From positions 62,001 to 126,000 of the forward strand of contig NZ_JSYN01000001.1 of NCBI RefSeq assembly GCF_000812965.1: 64,000 nucleotides of DNA, written 5' to 3'. This document shows, one piece after another, positions 42,452 through 50,872 of this stretch (positions are counted from its first letter, which is position 1; the number at the start of each line of letters is the position of its first letter). The notes under the pieces are model-generated. The model worked only from the letters and a program-made list of their open reading frames with translations. It was not told the DNA's origin and made no database searches. Made by a program: the position numbers and the translations under genes. The DNA comes from Pedobacter kyungheensis. GTDB lineage: Bacteria; Bacteroidota; Bacteroidia; Sphingobacteriales; Sphingobacteriaceae.

Positions 42452-43864
42452 ATGAAAAAGCCCCTGCTCCTCACACTTTGTTTTTTGTTTGTGATGCCTT
42501 ACCTAACCATGGCTCAACAAAAGCCCAACATTATACTGATTAATATGGATGATATGGGCTGGCGCGATGCCGGCTTTATGGGATCTAAATTTTACGAAAC
42601 GCCGGTAATGGATAAACTGTCCAAACAAGGCATGGTGTTTACCAATGGCTATGCTTCGGCATCTAACTGTGCACCCAGCAGGGCCAGTATGCTTAGTGGT
42701 TTATGGCAAACCCGGCATGGCATTTACACGGTAGGCACATCTGAACGGGGCGATAGCAAAAACCGTAAACTGGTACCAATCAAAAATATAGAAGTGCTCA
42801 ATCCTGATTTCAAAATTTTTCCGCAGCTGCTGAAAGAAAACGGCTATAATACCTGTATTGCCGGCAAATGGCACATGAGCAATAATCCGTTAAGCTACGG
42901 CTTCGATGTAAATATTGGCGGTTCGCATGCTGGCAGTCCAAAAAGTTATTATCCTCCTTACGGTAATGTAAAAATAGATGGTCCGAATACCGAATACCTT
43001 ACGGATCTGATTACCGATAAAACCATCGATTACATTAAAACCCAAAAAAGCAGCAAACCTTTCTTCTTGTATTATGCCTCTTATGGCGTGCATAGCCCCA
43101 TCCAAAAAGTAGATAGTTTAATGCATAAATTTAAAGGTAAAGCTGCCGACGATGGGCAGCGTAACCAGGCCTATGCTACCATGCTGAACAATGAAGATCG
43201 TAATATCGGGCGGGTACTCCAGGCATTGGAAGATCAAGGATTGATGGAAAACACCCTGATTATTTTTACCTCTGATAATGGAGGCTTTAACCAGGTTACC
43301 TGGCAACACCCGCTCAGGGCAGGTAAAGGCAGTTATTTTGAGGGAGGCACGCGTGTTCCGCTGGTATTTGTGTGGAAAGGCAAAATTAAGGCCGGTACCA
43401 CCAGCGATCTTCCGGTTACCAATCTGGATTTTTATCCCACACTGATGCAGGTAGCGGGTATAAAAAATTACCCTAAAGTAGATGGAAACAGCGTTTACAA
43501 TTACCTGCTTACGCAAAAGGCCGAAAAACTATTGGTAGAGCGCCCGCTATACTGGTATTTCCCGATTTATCTGGAAGGCGGGAATACAGAAACCAACGAC
43601 CGTATTTTTAGAACCCGCCCAGGCGAAACGGTACGTAAAGGTGATTGGAAACTGCACCGCTATTTCGAAAATGATTCGGTTGCACTTTACAACCTGAAAA
43701 ACGACATTGGCGAGAAAAACAACGTGGCGAAACAAAATCCCCAAATAACCAAAGATTTACTGGCCCTGTTAACCAGCTGGGAGCAAAAAGTAAAGGCACC
43801 CGCGGTAACCACATTAAACAAAGATTATATCCTTTTAAATACGAAAGCCAATCAGGAGAAATAA
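42452..43864 (+). CDS. S1-family sulfatase, exported
   Basis: A 470-residue formylglycine sulfatase with a signal peptide (1-21, ending LTMAQ). Motifs: IILINMDDMGWRD (D33-D34 metal ligands), NCAPSRAS with C73 as the formylglycine precursor, CIAGKWHM, TLIIFTSDNGG, and PLRAGKGSYFEGGTRVPLV. Length and order of motifs are normal. It is divergent from the GH27 alpha-galactosidase. Substrate unproven; sulfated galactan or mucin-like glycans are plausible. Confidence 0.93.
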   Translation: MKKPLLLTLCFLFVMPYLTMAQQKPNIILINMDDMGWRDAGFMGSKFYETPVMDKLSKQGMVFTNGYASASNCAPSRASMLSGLWQTRHGIYTVGTSERGDSKNRKLVPIKNIEVLNPDFKIFPQLLKENGYNTCIAGKWHMSNNPLSYGFDVNIGGSHAGSPKSYYPPYGNVKIDGPNTEYLTDLITDKTIDYIKTQKSSKPFFLYYASYGVHSPIQKVDSLMHKFKGKAADDGQRNQAYATMLNNEDRNIGRVLQALEDQGLMENTLIIFTSDNGGFNQVTWQHPLRAGKGSYFEGGTRVPLVFVWKGKIKAGTTSDLPVTNLDFYPTLMQVAGIKNYPKVDGNSVYNYLLTQKAEKLLVERPLYWYFPIYLEGGNTETNDRIFRTRPGETVRKGDWKLHRYFENDSVALYNLKNDIGEKNNVAKQNPQITKDLLALLTSWEQKVKAPAVTTLNKDYILLNTKANQEK

Positions 43865-43927
43865 TGTAAATGCTGTTGGTTGCCCAGTATTTCGCTTCAA
43901 TTGTTATATTTAGTAAAAAAACAAACC

Positions 43928-44353
43928 ATGGAAGAACAACAAAACAATACCGAAAACCCATTAACCCCAAAAGTGACGGGCATTGGTGGCATATTCTTTT
44001 TTGCTGATAACCCGAAAGACACCAAAGACTGGTACGCTAAAAACCTGGGCTTCGATGTAAATGAATGGGGCTCGGTAAGTTTCGATTCGAGAAATATAAA
44101 CCGGCCTGAAGAAATCAATTCGCTGCAATGGAGCCCCTTTAAAAGTGGTGATGCTTATTTTGCGCCTTCTAAGAAAGAGTTCATGATCAATTACCTGGTA
44201 CAGAACATTGAAGGATTGGTAACACAGCTGAAAGCAAATGGTGTAACAGTACTCGATGAAATTGCCACTTACGATTTCGGAAAGTTTGTACACATTATGG
44301 ATGCGGAAGGTAATAAAATTGAGCTTTGGGAACCGGCTGATAATAAACAATAA
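43928..44353 (+). CDS. VOC/glyoxalase-fold protein
   Basis: A 141-residue protein of the vicinal-oxygen-chelate superfamily from the ATG at 43928. Two beta-alpha-beta halves are visible: GIGGIFFFADNPKDTKDWYAKNLGFDV and MINYLVQNIEGLVTQLKANGVTVLDE, ending in FVHIMDAEGNKIELWEP, which provides a metal-ligand Glu. Function (lyase, dioxygenase or resistance binding protein) cannot be decided. It follows the sulfatase by 63 bp. Confidence 0.87.
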   Translation: MEEQQNNTENPLTPKVTGIGGIFFFADNPKDTKDWYAKNLGFDVNEWGSVSFDSRNINRPEEINSLQWSPFKSGDAYFAPSKKEFMINYLVQNIEGLVTQLKANGVTVLDEIATYDFGKFVHIMDAEGNKIELWEPADNKQ

Positions 44354-44436
44354 AGGGCTATATTCATTAAAAATACCAGCGATTTATTTCAGGAAAATAT
44401 TTTGTATTTTTGTATGATCAACAAAAGTATATCAGT

Positions 44437-44667
44437 ATGGAACTTACTTTAAAATCTAATAATCAGGATAGTATTGCAAAAATTATCGCATTAGCTAAAA
44501 AGTTAAATGTTTCGATTGAGCGAAAAGATGTTGATTCGACAAATACTGCTAAGGATGTGCTTAAAAAGCGCATCTTAAACTTCAAAGCTAAAAGTGAAAC
44601 ATCTTTTGGAGATGGTGCCGATTGGCAAAAAACATTGCGTGAAGATCGTGAACTACCCCGTTTATAA
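44437..44667 (+). CDS. Antitoxin of a VapBC-like pair
   Basis: A 76-residue protein ending 2 bases before a PIN-domain toxin. The N-terminal half (MELTLKSNNQDSIAKIIALAKKLNVSIERK) resembles the ribbon/helix start of small Bacteroidota antitoxins. The C-terminal half is charged (GDGADWQKTLREDRELPRL), the part that would block the toxin's active site. ATG at 44437 chosen over an upstream TTG at 44410. Confidence 0.75.
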   Translation: MELTLKSNNQDSIAKIIALAKKLNVSIERKDVDSTNTAKDVLKKRILNFKAKSETSFGDGADWQKTLREDRELPRL

Positions 44668-44669
44668 AC

Positions 44670-45038
44670 ATGCGATTTATTTTAGATAGTAACATCATTA
44701 TCTATTCTTATTCCGATGATTTTAAATATTTAAGGGAATTCATCACAAGCGATTCTTGTATCGTTTCTGAAATTTCCAGGGTTGAGGTACTAGGCTATCA
44801 TAAACTAAAAAAGGAAGAATACAATTATTTTCAAGACATTTTTGACTACGTACAAATTATTCTACCGGATCAAAAGATATTCGATATGGCGATCGACATT
44901 CGGAAAAAATATAATTTAAAGCTTGGAGACAGCCTCATAGCAGCAACAGCAATGGTTCATGATTTGGAAATTTACACCAGAAATACAGACGACTTTAAGA
45001 ATATTAAGGAGCTTAAAACATTTAACCCCATCCATTAG
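44670..45038 (+). CDS. vapC: PIN-domain toxin (VapC-like)
   Basis: A 122-residue PIN-fold ribonuclease. Acidic active-site residues: D6 (FILDSNIIIYS), E39 (SRVEVLG), D87 (LKLGDSLIAATA) and D107/D108 (TRNTDDF). Length is normal for VapC. It forms a two-gene operon with the upstream antitoxin. VapC toxins cleave specific tRNA or rRNA sites when the antitoxin is lost. A degenerate tandem-repeat array begins 38 bases after its stop. Confidence 0.9.
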   Translation: MRFILDSNIIIYSYSDDFKYLREFITSDSCIVSEISRVEVLGYHKLKKEEYNYFQDIFDYVQIILPDQKIFDMAIDIRKKYNLKLGDSLIAATAMVHDLEIYTRNTDDFKNIKELKTFNPIH

Positions 45039-45076
45039 CATTTAAAAGTACTCGCGAAGACTAATTTGGTCTTCGC

Positions 45077-45349
45077 AAGTACTAAAAGGTACTTCGGAAG
45101 TAGAAAAAACACACTCCGAAGTACTAAAATCTCGTTCGTAACCTCGGCGAATATACCCGGAAGTACTAAAAAGGAGTTCAGAACCTCAACGAACACGCCC
45201 GGAGTGAGAAAAAGGTCGTTCGGAACCCCGGTGAATATACTCCGAACTACAAAAAAGTAGCTCAGACCGAGAAAGAACATACTCAGCGCGACAAAGACGG
45301 CCTTCGGAACCCGGATGAATATACACTGAAGTGCTTTAAGGTATATCGG
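45077..45349. repeat. Thirteen degenerate tandem 21-bp repeats
   Basis: Thirteen contiguous 21-bp units in two alternating flavours: AAGTACTAAAA-n5-TTCGG-like (45077, 45119, 45161) and AACCTCGGCGAATATACCCGG-like (45140, 45182, 45224, 45308). An outlying AAGTACT at 45046 precedes the array. Units are considerably diverged. Both strands show short open frames with 7-residue periodicity, treated as by-products. The unit length equals that of the array at 30616 although the consensus differs. The rest of 45350-45426 shows nothing. Confidence 0.85.
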
Positions 45350-45426
45350 ATCAATGCTAAAAGTTGTGGATGAAGAATAATATGGGTTGCTAGAAGTATT
45401 CGTGAATCTATTATTCGGCTGAAAAA

Positions 45427-47010
45427 TTAAAAACGATCTATCGTTTCCATAAGCTTCATATTTTGCAAATATTTGTATTGTTGGCTTGTTACAAAAATGT
45501 AAACATCTTCTGTGTGTTTGCTATTAATTAACTGTTTGAGCAGGTATCCTGTATATTTCTTCCGGATAATTTCTGTAATGATATAATAAACAATGTTATC
45601 GCTAAATTCCTTCCCACCCAGTCTGCATTCTACCTCATGGTATTCGCCGTTGCATTTAAAGGAAACTTGAAAAGTTAATTCGCTTTCTAATGTAAAGCTC
45701 TCCGGAATACCATCGTTAATTTCAGTAAAATTGAGCACCCCGCGCGAAACTTCATTCAATGCCAAAAGGAAATCAAGATATGGTTTTTGCCCTGAGCTCA
45801 CTGTTCGGTTAACAACCACAATCGTATTTGGAAAGATAGCCAGTAAATCTGCTATCACATCATAAGTGCTTTGATAAAGCTTAGTTAAAATATGATCATA
45901 CTGCTCATTCATAATGTGCGCCAATAAACCGCACTTTTTAATGTGATAAATAGCGTATTCAATATGCCGATAAGAAAGTGGAAATCTAATGAACAAAGGA
46001 GTCGGTCTATTGATCAAAAACCTTTTTTGCATATCATAAAAGTCCAGAATATTAATATTCTCCTGGTTGAACCTGCAAATGGCATACTTTGTCCTATTAT
46101 TAGGAAACAAGATTTCACTTATATAATTAGTAATTCCAGTTAATCTGTAAGTGGCGTTAAAATCGGCTAATAGCTGATTTGTTTGAAGCAAAAGATTCTC
46201 CAGCAACGCGTGGAGTTTGTTTTTGCTTTGATTGTTATTTTCGTTTTGCCAAAATGTATAAATATACCGGTGCTCTATGGCCCCGATACAGATTACAACT
46301 GCAGCTTGCTTATTGTGATAGGGAGGTTCTCCGGCAAAATCTTCATCGTAAGTGTTGATTTCAGTGATCGTAAATGCACCATAGCATAGTTGATTTAAAA
46401 TTTTGACCGCTTCTTTTAAAAGAGCACGTTCTTTATCACGGAATCCCGCAATATCAATAAACCTGCTTGTATAGCAATACCCAAAAAAATCAAGATAATT
46501 GTCCAGTTTTCCAGCCTTTATGTTGCTGATAAGCTTGTTTTTCTTTTGAGAATCGAGCAAAGAATTTGTGTAAAAAGGTTTTTTCCCCTCAAGCAAAGCA
46601 ACAAATGCCAATTGATTCTCAATGGTAAATGATTGATAAAAGGATATTAACTCCAGGGCTAAGTGCAGCAAAGCTAAATAACCGGTCTGATTGTCTGTAT
46701 GTGGTAATGCCTTTAACTTTTGGTATACAATCTCAGGTACTAAGCCTTTCGCATATAGAATTTCAAGAAATTTTGAATGATTTTCTTTATTGTAATGATT
46801 TGCTACATCAACCGGATTTTCTCCCGATCCTACCGATATGTACAGGCTTCCAACTTCAGAATCTCCGGTTACTTTTTGCATAAAAAAGCTATATAGCATT
46901 TTTAAAATAGCTATCGAATCGGAACCGCTTTTTCCGATTTTCGTATTCAATTCAACAGCTTCCTGCTGCTCAATAATACCTGCATTGGAGAGATCGTTAA
47001 TTAGTGACAT
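45427..47010 (-). CDS. Unknown 527-residue protein at the end of the peptide-export locus
   Basis: Start chosen at the ATG at 47010 (MSLINDLSNAG); a TTG-initiated form would begin at 47040. No signal peptide or membrane span; probably cytoplasmic. Residues 1-180 are helical, the rest mixed. Recognisable words such as DEDFAGEPPYHNKQAAVVICIGAIEHRYIY and ECRLGGKEFSDNIVYYIITEIIRKKY do not match a family I know. Its 5' region is one of two copies of a 208-bp direct repeat that also precedes the thioredoxin gene, so it is physically linked to the peptide system. Possible roles (immunity, sensing, modification) are speculation. Confidence 0.65.
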   Translation of the reverse strand: MSLINDLSNAGIIEQQEAVELNTKIGKSGSDSIAILKMLYSFFMQKVTGDSEVGSLYISVGSGENPVDVANHYNKENHSKFLEILYAKGLVPEIVYQKLKALPHTDNQTGYLALLHLALELISFYQSFTIENQLAFVALLEGKKPFYTNSLLDSQKKNKLISNIKAGKLDNYLDFFGYCYTSRFIDIAGFRDKERALLKEAVKILNQLCYGAFTITEINTYDEDFAGEPPYHNKQAAVVICIGAIEHRYIYTFWQNENNNQSKNKLHALLENLLLQTNQLLADFNATYRLTGITNYISEILFPNNRTKYAICRFNQENINILDFYDMQKRFLINRPTPLFIRFPLSYRHIEYAIYHIKKCGLLAHIMNEQYDHILTKLYQSTYDVIADLLAIFPNTIVVVNRTVSSGQKPYLDFLLALNEVSRGVLNFTEINDGIPESFTLESELTFQVSFKCNGEYHEVECRLGGKEFSDNIVYYIITEIIRKKYTGYLLKQLINSKHTEDVYIFVTSQQYKYLQNMKLMETIDRF

Positions 47011-47081
47011 TGGTTTCGTTTGAATTTTAATTTTAATCAACTTAATATTAGATGTTTAATATAGATAAATTTTTAGTTTAT

Positions 47082-47112
47082 AAAAAAGTGCCGCCTTTGG
47101 CGGCACTTTTTT
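47082..47112 (-). terminator. Terminator of the duplicated peptide fragment
   Basis: 14-bp perfect stem AAAAAAGTGCCGCC / GGCGGCACTTTTTT with loop TTT on the plus strand. The other copy (53252-53282) has an identical stem but loop AAA, that is, the loop is inverted. Confidence 0.88.
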
Positions 47113-47233
47113 AACATGCTACTAATGTTCCTTGAGCGCAATAATTGCCTGTTGTGCAATCACTGCAGACTATTTGCACACCTGATGAACCTTGTGAATA
47201 TCCTTCCGGACAACATTTATTTTTTTTCACCAT
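47111..47233 (-). pseudogene. Leaderless duplicate of the six-cysteine peptide gene
   Basis: Encodes the same C-terminal 40 residues (MVKKNKCC...LVAC, six cysteines) as the intact gene at 53281-53493, with only synonymous differences. Upstream of the internal ATG the homology stops at 47241 and an in-frame TAA replaces the leader. Without its double-glycine leader it could not be recognised by the C39 exporter, so it is classed as a remnant, though translation from the internal ATG is possible. Confidence 0.8.
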
Positions 47234-47306
47234 GCCGTCTTAAATTCCTGCACTGCCCGCTCAAGAGAAAGTTCGAGCCCAAGACTGATTGCATTATAAA
47301 GTATAA

Positions 47307-48587
47307 TTATTGACTGTTGAATATTTTGGTTATGTTTCTTAAAAACCGTTGTAAAAGGGAACTTTCACGGGTAATGATTTCAACATCGGCCATCATACCC
47401 TGTTTCAGTAAGATAGGATGTTCCCGGTCTTTTTGCTCAAATTGCAGGAAGTCAATTTTAGCGATGAAAACACTATCCTTCAAAGCCACATCCGTTATGT
47501 AGCTGACCTTGCCATTTACTGCCCCGTATTCTTCAAAAGGAAAACTCCTCAGTTTCACCAGTGCACGCTGGCCCACACTTACTTTACCCATATTGTATTG
47601 CGGAATCTGTACCTCGCCAAAGAAATTGGTATTGCCCGGATTGATGACAAACAACTCCTGATTTGCCTGTACGTTCTGATTTTCCTGCAGTATCCCAACA
47701 TAGCTTAGTTTTCCCGTCAAGGTGGCCAGCACAATGTATTTTTGCATCCAGCCATCCGTTTCGGTTATCATGCTTCTTAAGGCTTGTAAAAACCTGGCCC
47801 GCTGCTCTTTAATGGTATTCTCTAAGGTTGCCAGTTCTTTTTGTTTGGCAGAATACGTACTATTGTTGTTAATTAAAGCTGTAGCCGTTTGTTGCAATGG
47901 GTATTTGCTGGAAAGATATTTGTTCTCCTGTTGCTTAAATTCATTATTGGAAATTACGTTTTTACTCTTCAGCTTTTTATAGCTTTCATATTCCTCTTCG
48001 GCATTGGCATATTCCTTTTCCTGAATTTGCTTTTGCCGTAAAATTTGTTGCTCCAACTTTTTTATCTCTACCAAATCCTTTTGCAGATAAGCTTTCTGAG
48101 CAAGGTAAAAACCCCCGCTTTGAGTACTGATAAATTGAAGATACTCCTGATAAAATGACTGGTAGCTTCCTTGTAATTCGCCCAGGTTAAGCCCTTTTGT
48201 ATCCAGAATAGCTGTTCCCGACGAATTTACCTGCAGATTCAGGGTTTTCAGCTTTGTAGCCAATGCCATAACATCATAATGATTTGCCGTACTCTCAATA
48301 AAGACCAAAGGATCTCTTTCATGTATAAACTGATTATCCTTTACCAATAGCTTGACGAGTTTCCCCGCCTGGTGAGCCAGTACTTCTTTAGGAGCATTTA
48401 AAGAATTTACTTTCAAAGGAGCTTTAACAATATCGGGGTATTGAATAATAGCAGATAGTAAAATAATGAATAACATTATCACCATGATCAGGGTAATACC
48501 GCGCCTCAGTATCCATGATGGAACCGCTGTAATGATGTCGTGTACTTCTTCGCTGTTTTCCGGCATATTTTCATGTTGGATCGGCAT
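47307..48587 (-). CDS. HlyD-family periplasmic adaptor of the peptide exporter
   Basis: A 426-residue membrane-fusion protein. One N-terminal span (~29-50, GITLIMVIMLFIILLSAIIQY) is followed by a barrel/lipoyl half (VLAHQAGKLVKLLVKDNQFIHERDPLVFIES). A long coiled-coil hairpin occupies ~135-260 (LQKDLVEIKKLEQQILRQKQIQEKEY...). The returning half is GKLSYVGILQENQNVQANQELFVI, with the C-terminal beta domain. It starts 11 bases after the ABC exporter stop. With the C39 ABC exporter and an outer-membrane channel it would form a type-I-like secretion route for double-glycine peptides. Confidence 0.92.
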   Translation of the reverse strand: MPIQHENMPENSEEVHDIITAVPSWILRRGITLIMVIMLFIILLSAIIQYPDIVKAPLKVNSLNAPKEVLAHQAGKLVKLLVKDNQFIHERDPLVFIESTANHYDVMALATKLKTLNLQVNSSGTAILDTKGLNLGELQGSYQSFYQEYLQFISTQSGGFYLAQKAYLQKDLVEIKKLEQQILRQKQIQEKEYANAEEEYESYKKLKSKNVISNNEFKQQENKYLSSKYPLQQTATALINNNSTYSAKQKELATLENTIKEQRARFLQALRSMITETDGWMQKYIVLATLTGKLSYVGILQENQNVQANQELFVINPGNTNFFGEVQIPQYNMGKVSVGQRALVKLRSFPFEEYGAVNGKVSYITDVALKDSVFIAKIDFLQFEQKDREHPILLKQGMMADVEIITRESSLLQRFLRNITKIFNSQ

Positions 48588-48598
48588 AGTTGCGTAGA

Positions 48599-50785
48599 TT
48601 AATTTCCTAATTCCAGCTGATTCTTTACCAGCTTGTAATACTCGCCCTTCTTTCTGGTCAGCGCTGTGTGGGTACCCTGTTCAATAATTTGCCCCTTATC
48701 CAACACCACAATATTATCTGCATTGCTAACTGTGCTCAGACGATGGGCTACGATAACTACGGTCCGGCCTTTGAAGAATGCTTTCAGGTGCTGCATAATG
48801 ATGCTTTCGTTATTTGCATCGAGTGCATTGGTGGCCTCGTCAAAGAAAATATAAGCCGGATCTTTGTAAACAGCCCTGGCAATCAAAATCCTTTGCTTTT
48901 GGCCCTGGCTAATCCCGTTACCCTCGGCCCCGATCTTGGTGTTCAGCCCTAAGGGTAATTTCTCTATCAAATCGCTTATATTAGCTACTTTAATGGCATG
49001 TTGCAACTTTGCTATATCTGGGTATTCATCAGCCACGGCAATATTTTTGGCAATGGTATCCGAAAATATAAAGCCATCCTGCATTACCACACCGCATTGT
49101 CCGCGCCAGTACCGGTAGCTTATTTGATCAATATGGGTTGAGCCTACTTTTATCTCTCCTTTTTGTGGCAGATAAAAACGAAGCAGCAACTTTAATATAG
49201 TCGTTTTTCCACTCCCGCTCATGCCTACGATGGCCGTGGTTTTACCCTCCGGGATAAGCAGGTCTATGGTCTTTAAAACAGGTTCATTGCCTGCACCGGG
49301 ATAAGTAAAACTTAAATTTTGAATGTCAATTCCTTTGTTTACCGGCAATTCTTTCAAAAAGGTTTTATCAATGGGTTCTTCGTCTTCCATTTCTCTTATC
49401 TCGTTTAAGCGCTCTAAAGAGATTTTTGCGTCCTGTAATTGTTGGATAAAACCAAGCATCTGCTCAATAGGACTGTTCAGTTGACCAATGATATATTGTA
49501 CAGCCATCATAGCACCGAGCGTTAAATGGCCATCTATTACCGATTTAGCAACCAAAAATGTAATCAGAATATTCTTTCCCTCATTAATAAAAACGGCGCC
49601 TGCCTGTTGGTACTGGCTCAGCTTCAAATTTTGTATATTAAAACGGAAAAGGCCAGCCTGCAGCCTTTCCCATTCCCAACGCTTTTGCTGCCCACAATTG
49701 TTCAATTTAATTTCCTGCATGCCATTAATTAGCTGCACAACCGAACTCTGGTTTTTTGATGAAATATCAAAACGCTTAAAATCCAACGTTCGCCGTTTCT
49801 TTAAAAAAAGAACTACCCACAAGCTGTAGCAGATACTGCTTACAATAAAAATGATAAAGATGTTAATATTATAATAGGCCAGAACAAAACTGAACACAAG
49901 AAGATTGAACAGGGAGAAAACAACAGTAAGTGTAGAACCGGTGAGGAAATTTTCAATCCTTTTTTGATCGCTCATGCGTTGCATAATATCTCCGGTCATT
50001 TTCGTATCGAAGAAACTCATGGGCAATTTCATGAGTTTAATCAGGAAGTCGGTGAGGATGGAGATATTGATCCTGGTACTGATGTGCAGCAATATCCAGG
50101 AACGAATAAAATCTACGCTCATCCGTCCTAAAAAGAGCATGATTTGCGCAATAAGGATAATGTAAATGAAATTTAAGTTCCGGGTATTGATCCCAATATC
50201 AACTACGGATTGTGCGAGAAAAGGTAACATCAATTGCAACAGACTCCCAACCCCAAGGCCAACAAACAATTGAACAATAAGCTGTTTATAGCGATATAAG
50301 TACTTTAGAATATAACCTAAGTTTAAGCTAGCGTGTTTATCCTCGTTGAGCGCGAAAAAATCCGGAGTAGGCGATAAGGCGAGAGCAATTCCACAATGTG
50401 TTTTTGGTATCGACCGGCCAACCCAATGGGCTGAAAATTCTTGCTGATTATATTCGATCAAACCTTTTGCCGGGTCAGCAATAGAATAGGCATCGTTGCC
50501 AATATGATAAAGAACCACAAAATGATTTTGGTTCCAATGTAAAATTACCGGAAGTTCCAATTCAACCAGGAGCTGCAAATCAAGCTTAGAGGCTATGGTT
50601 CGAAATCCGATCTTCTCTGCAGCTTCGCTAATGCCTAAAAGAGAAACCCCTTCCCGATTAAGGCCAGATACATCCCTGATTTTTTGCAGACTAAAATTTT
50701 TGCCATAATGTCTCGCAACCATGCGCAAGCAAGTAGGGCCGCAGTCCATTTGATCAGGCTGCTGAAGAAATTTGAACTTTTTCAA
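48599..50785 (-). CDS. Peptidase-C39 ABC exporter (PCAT) for double-glycine peptides
   Basis: A 728-residue bifunctional transporter. The N-terminal C39 peptidase (~1-140) has C15 in QMDCGPTCL, a His in NHFVVLYHIG and Asp in SIADPA, the Cys-His-Asp set that cuts after Gly-Gly. Six membrane spans follow (~160-430). The ATPase has Walker A GMSGSGKTT (~520), signature ISQGQKQR (~625) and Walker B YIFFDEAT (~645). All catalytic residues are present, so it should both process and export peptides such as those at 53281 and 55795. Operon order on this strand: peptide, thioredoxin, unknown exported protein, exporter, adaptor. Confidence 0.95.
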   Translation of the reverse strand: MKKFKFLQQPDQMDCGPTCLRMVARHYGKNFSLQKIRDVSGLNREGVSLLGISEAAEKIGFRTIASKLDLQLLVELELPVILHWNQNHFVVLYHIGNDAYSIADPAKGLIEYNQQEFSAHWVGRSIPKTHCGIALALSPTPDFFALNEDKHASLNLGYILKYLYRYKQLIVQLFVGLGVGSLLQLMLPFLAQSVVDIGINTRNLNFIYIILIAQIMLFLGRMSVDFIRSWILLHISTRINISILTDFLIKLMKLPMSFFDTKMTGDIMQRMSDQKRIENFLTGSTLTVVFSLFNLLVFSFVLAYYNINIFIIFIVSSICYSLWVVLFLKKRRTLDFKRFDISSKNQSSVVQLINGMQEIKLNNCGQQKRWEWERLQAGLFRFNIQNLKLSQYQQAGAVFINEGKNILITFLVAKSVIDGHLTLGAMMAVQYIIGQLNSPIEQMLGFIQQLQDAKISLERLNEIREMEDEEPIDKTFLKELPVNKGIDIQNLSFTYPGAGNEPVLKTIDLLIPEGKTTAIVGMSGSGKTTILKLLLRFYLPQKGEIKVGSTHIDQISYRYWRGQCGVVMQDGFIFSDTIAKNIAVADEYPDIAKLQHAIKVANISDLIEKLPLGLNTKIGAEGNGISQGQKQRILIARAVYKDPAYIFFDEATNALDANNESIIMQHLKAFFKGRTVVIVAHRLSTVSNADNIVVLDKGQIIEQGTHTALTRKKGEYYKLVKNQLELGN

Positions 50786-50872
50786 ATGTTATAATTCTAC
50801 TAAAATGTTCCGCTTCTGTAAACAGAACGGTTTCATAAAAGATTGATCTTGGGATCGGTCAATCTGTAGCTG

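Larger units (their letters stand above)
47034..47241 (-). repeat. 208-bp direct repeat, copy 1
   Basis: Aligns without gaps to 53204-53411 (offset 6170). I count five mismatches: three in the terminator loop and two synonymous changes in the peptide codons. It contains the last 40 codons of the six-Cys peptide, its terminator and the downstream intergenic segment. Confidence 0.93.

Noticed and set aside
45035..45280. Short open frames on both strands in the gap after the PIN toxin
   Set aside because: Both follow the 7-residue periodicity of the degenerate 21-bp array and lack start signals.
47234..47310. Minus-strand open frame of about 28 codons between the HlyD stop and the peptide remnant
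   Set aside because: Its end looks like a natural helix, but there is no start codon and it overlaps the HlyD end; could be a remnant, not supportable as a gene.
47116..47313. Plus-strand frames over the peptide repeats (also at 53286-53474)
   Set aside because: They are antisense shadows of the six-Cys peptide gene and its duplicate.
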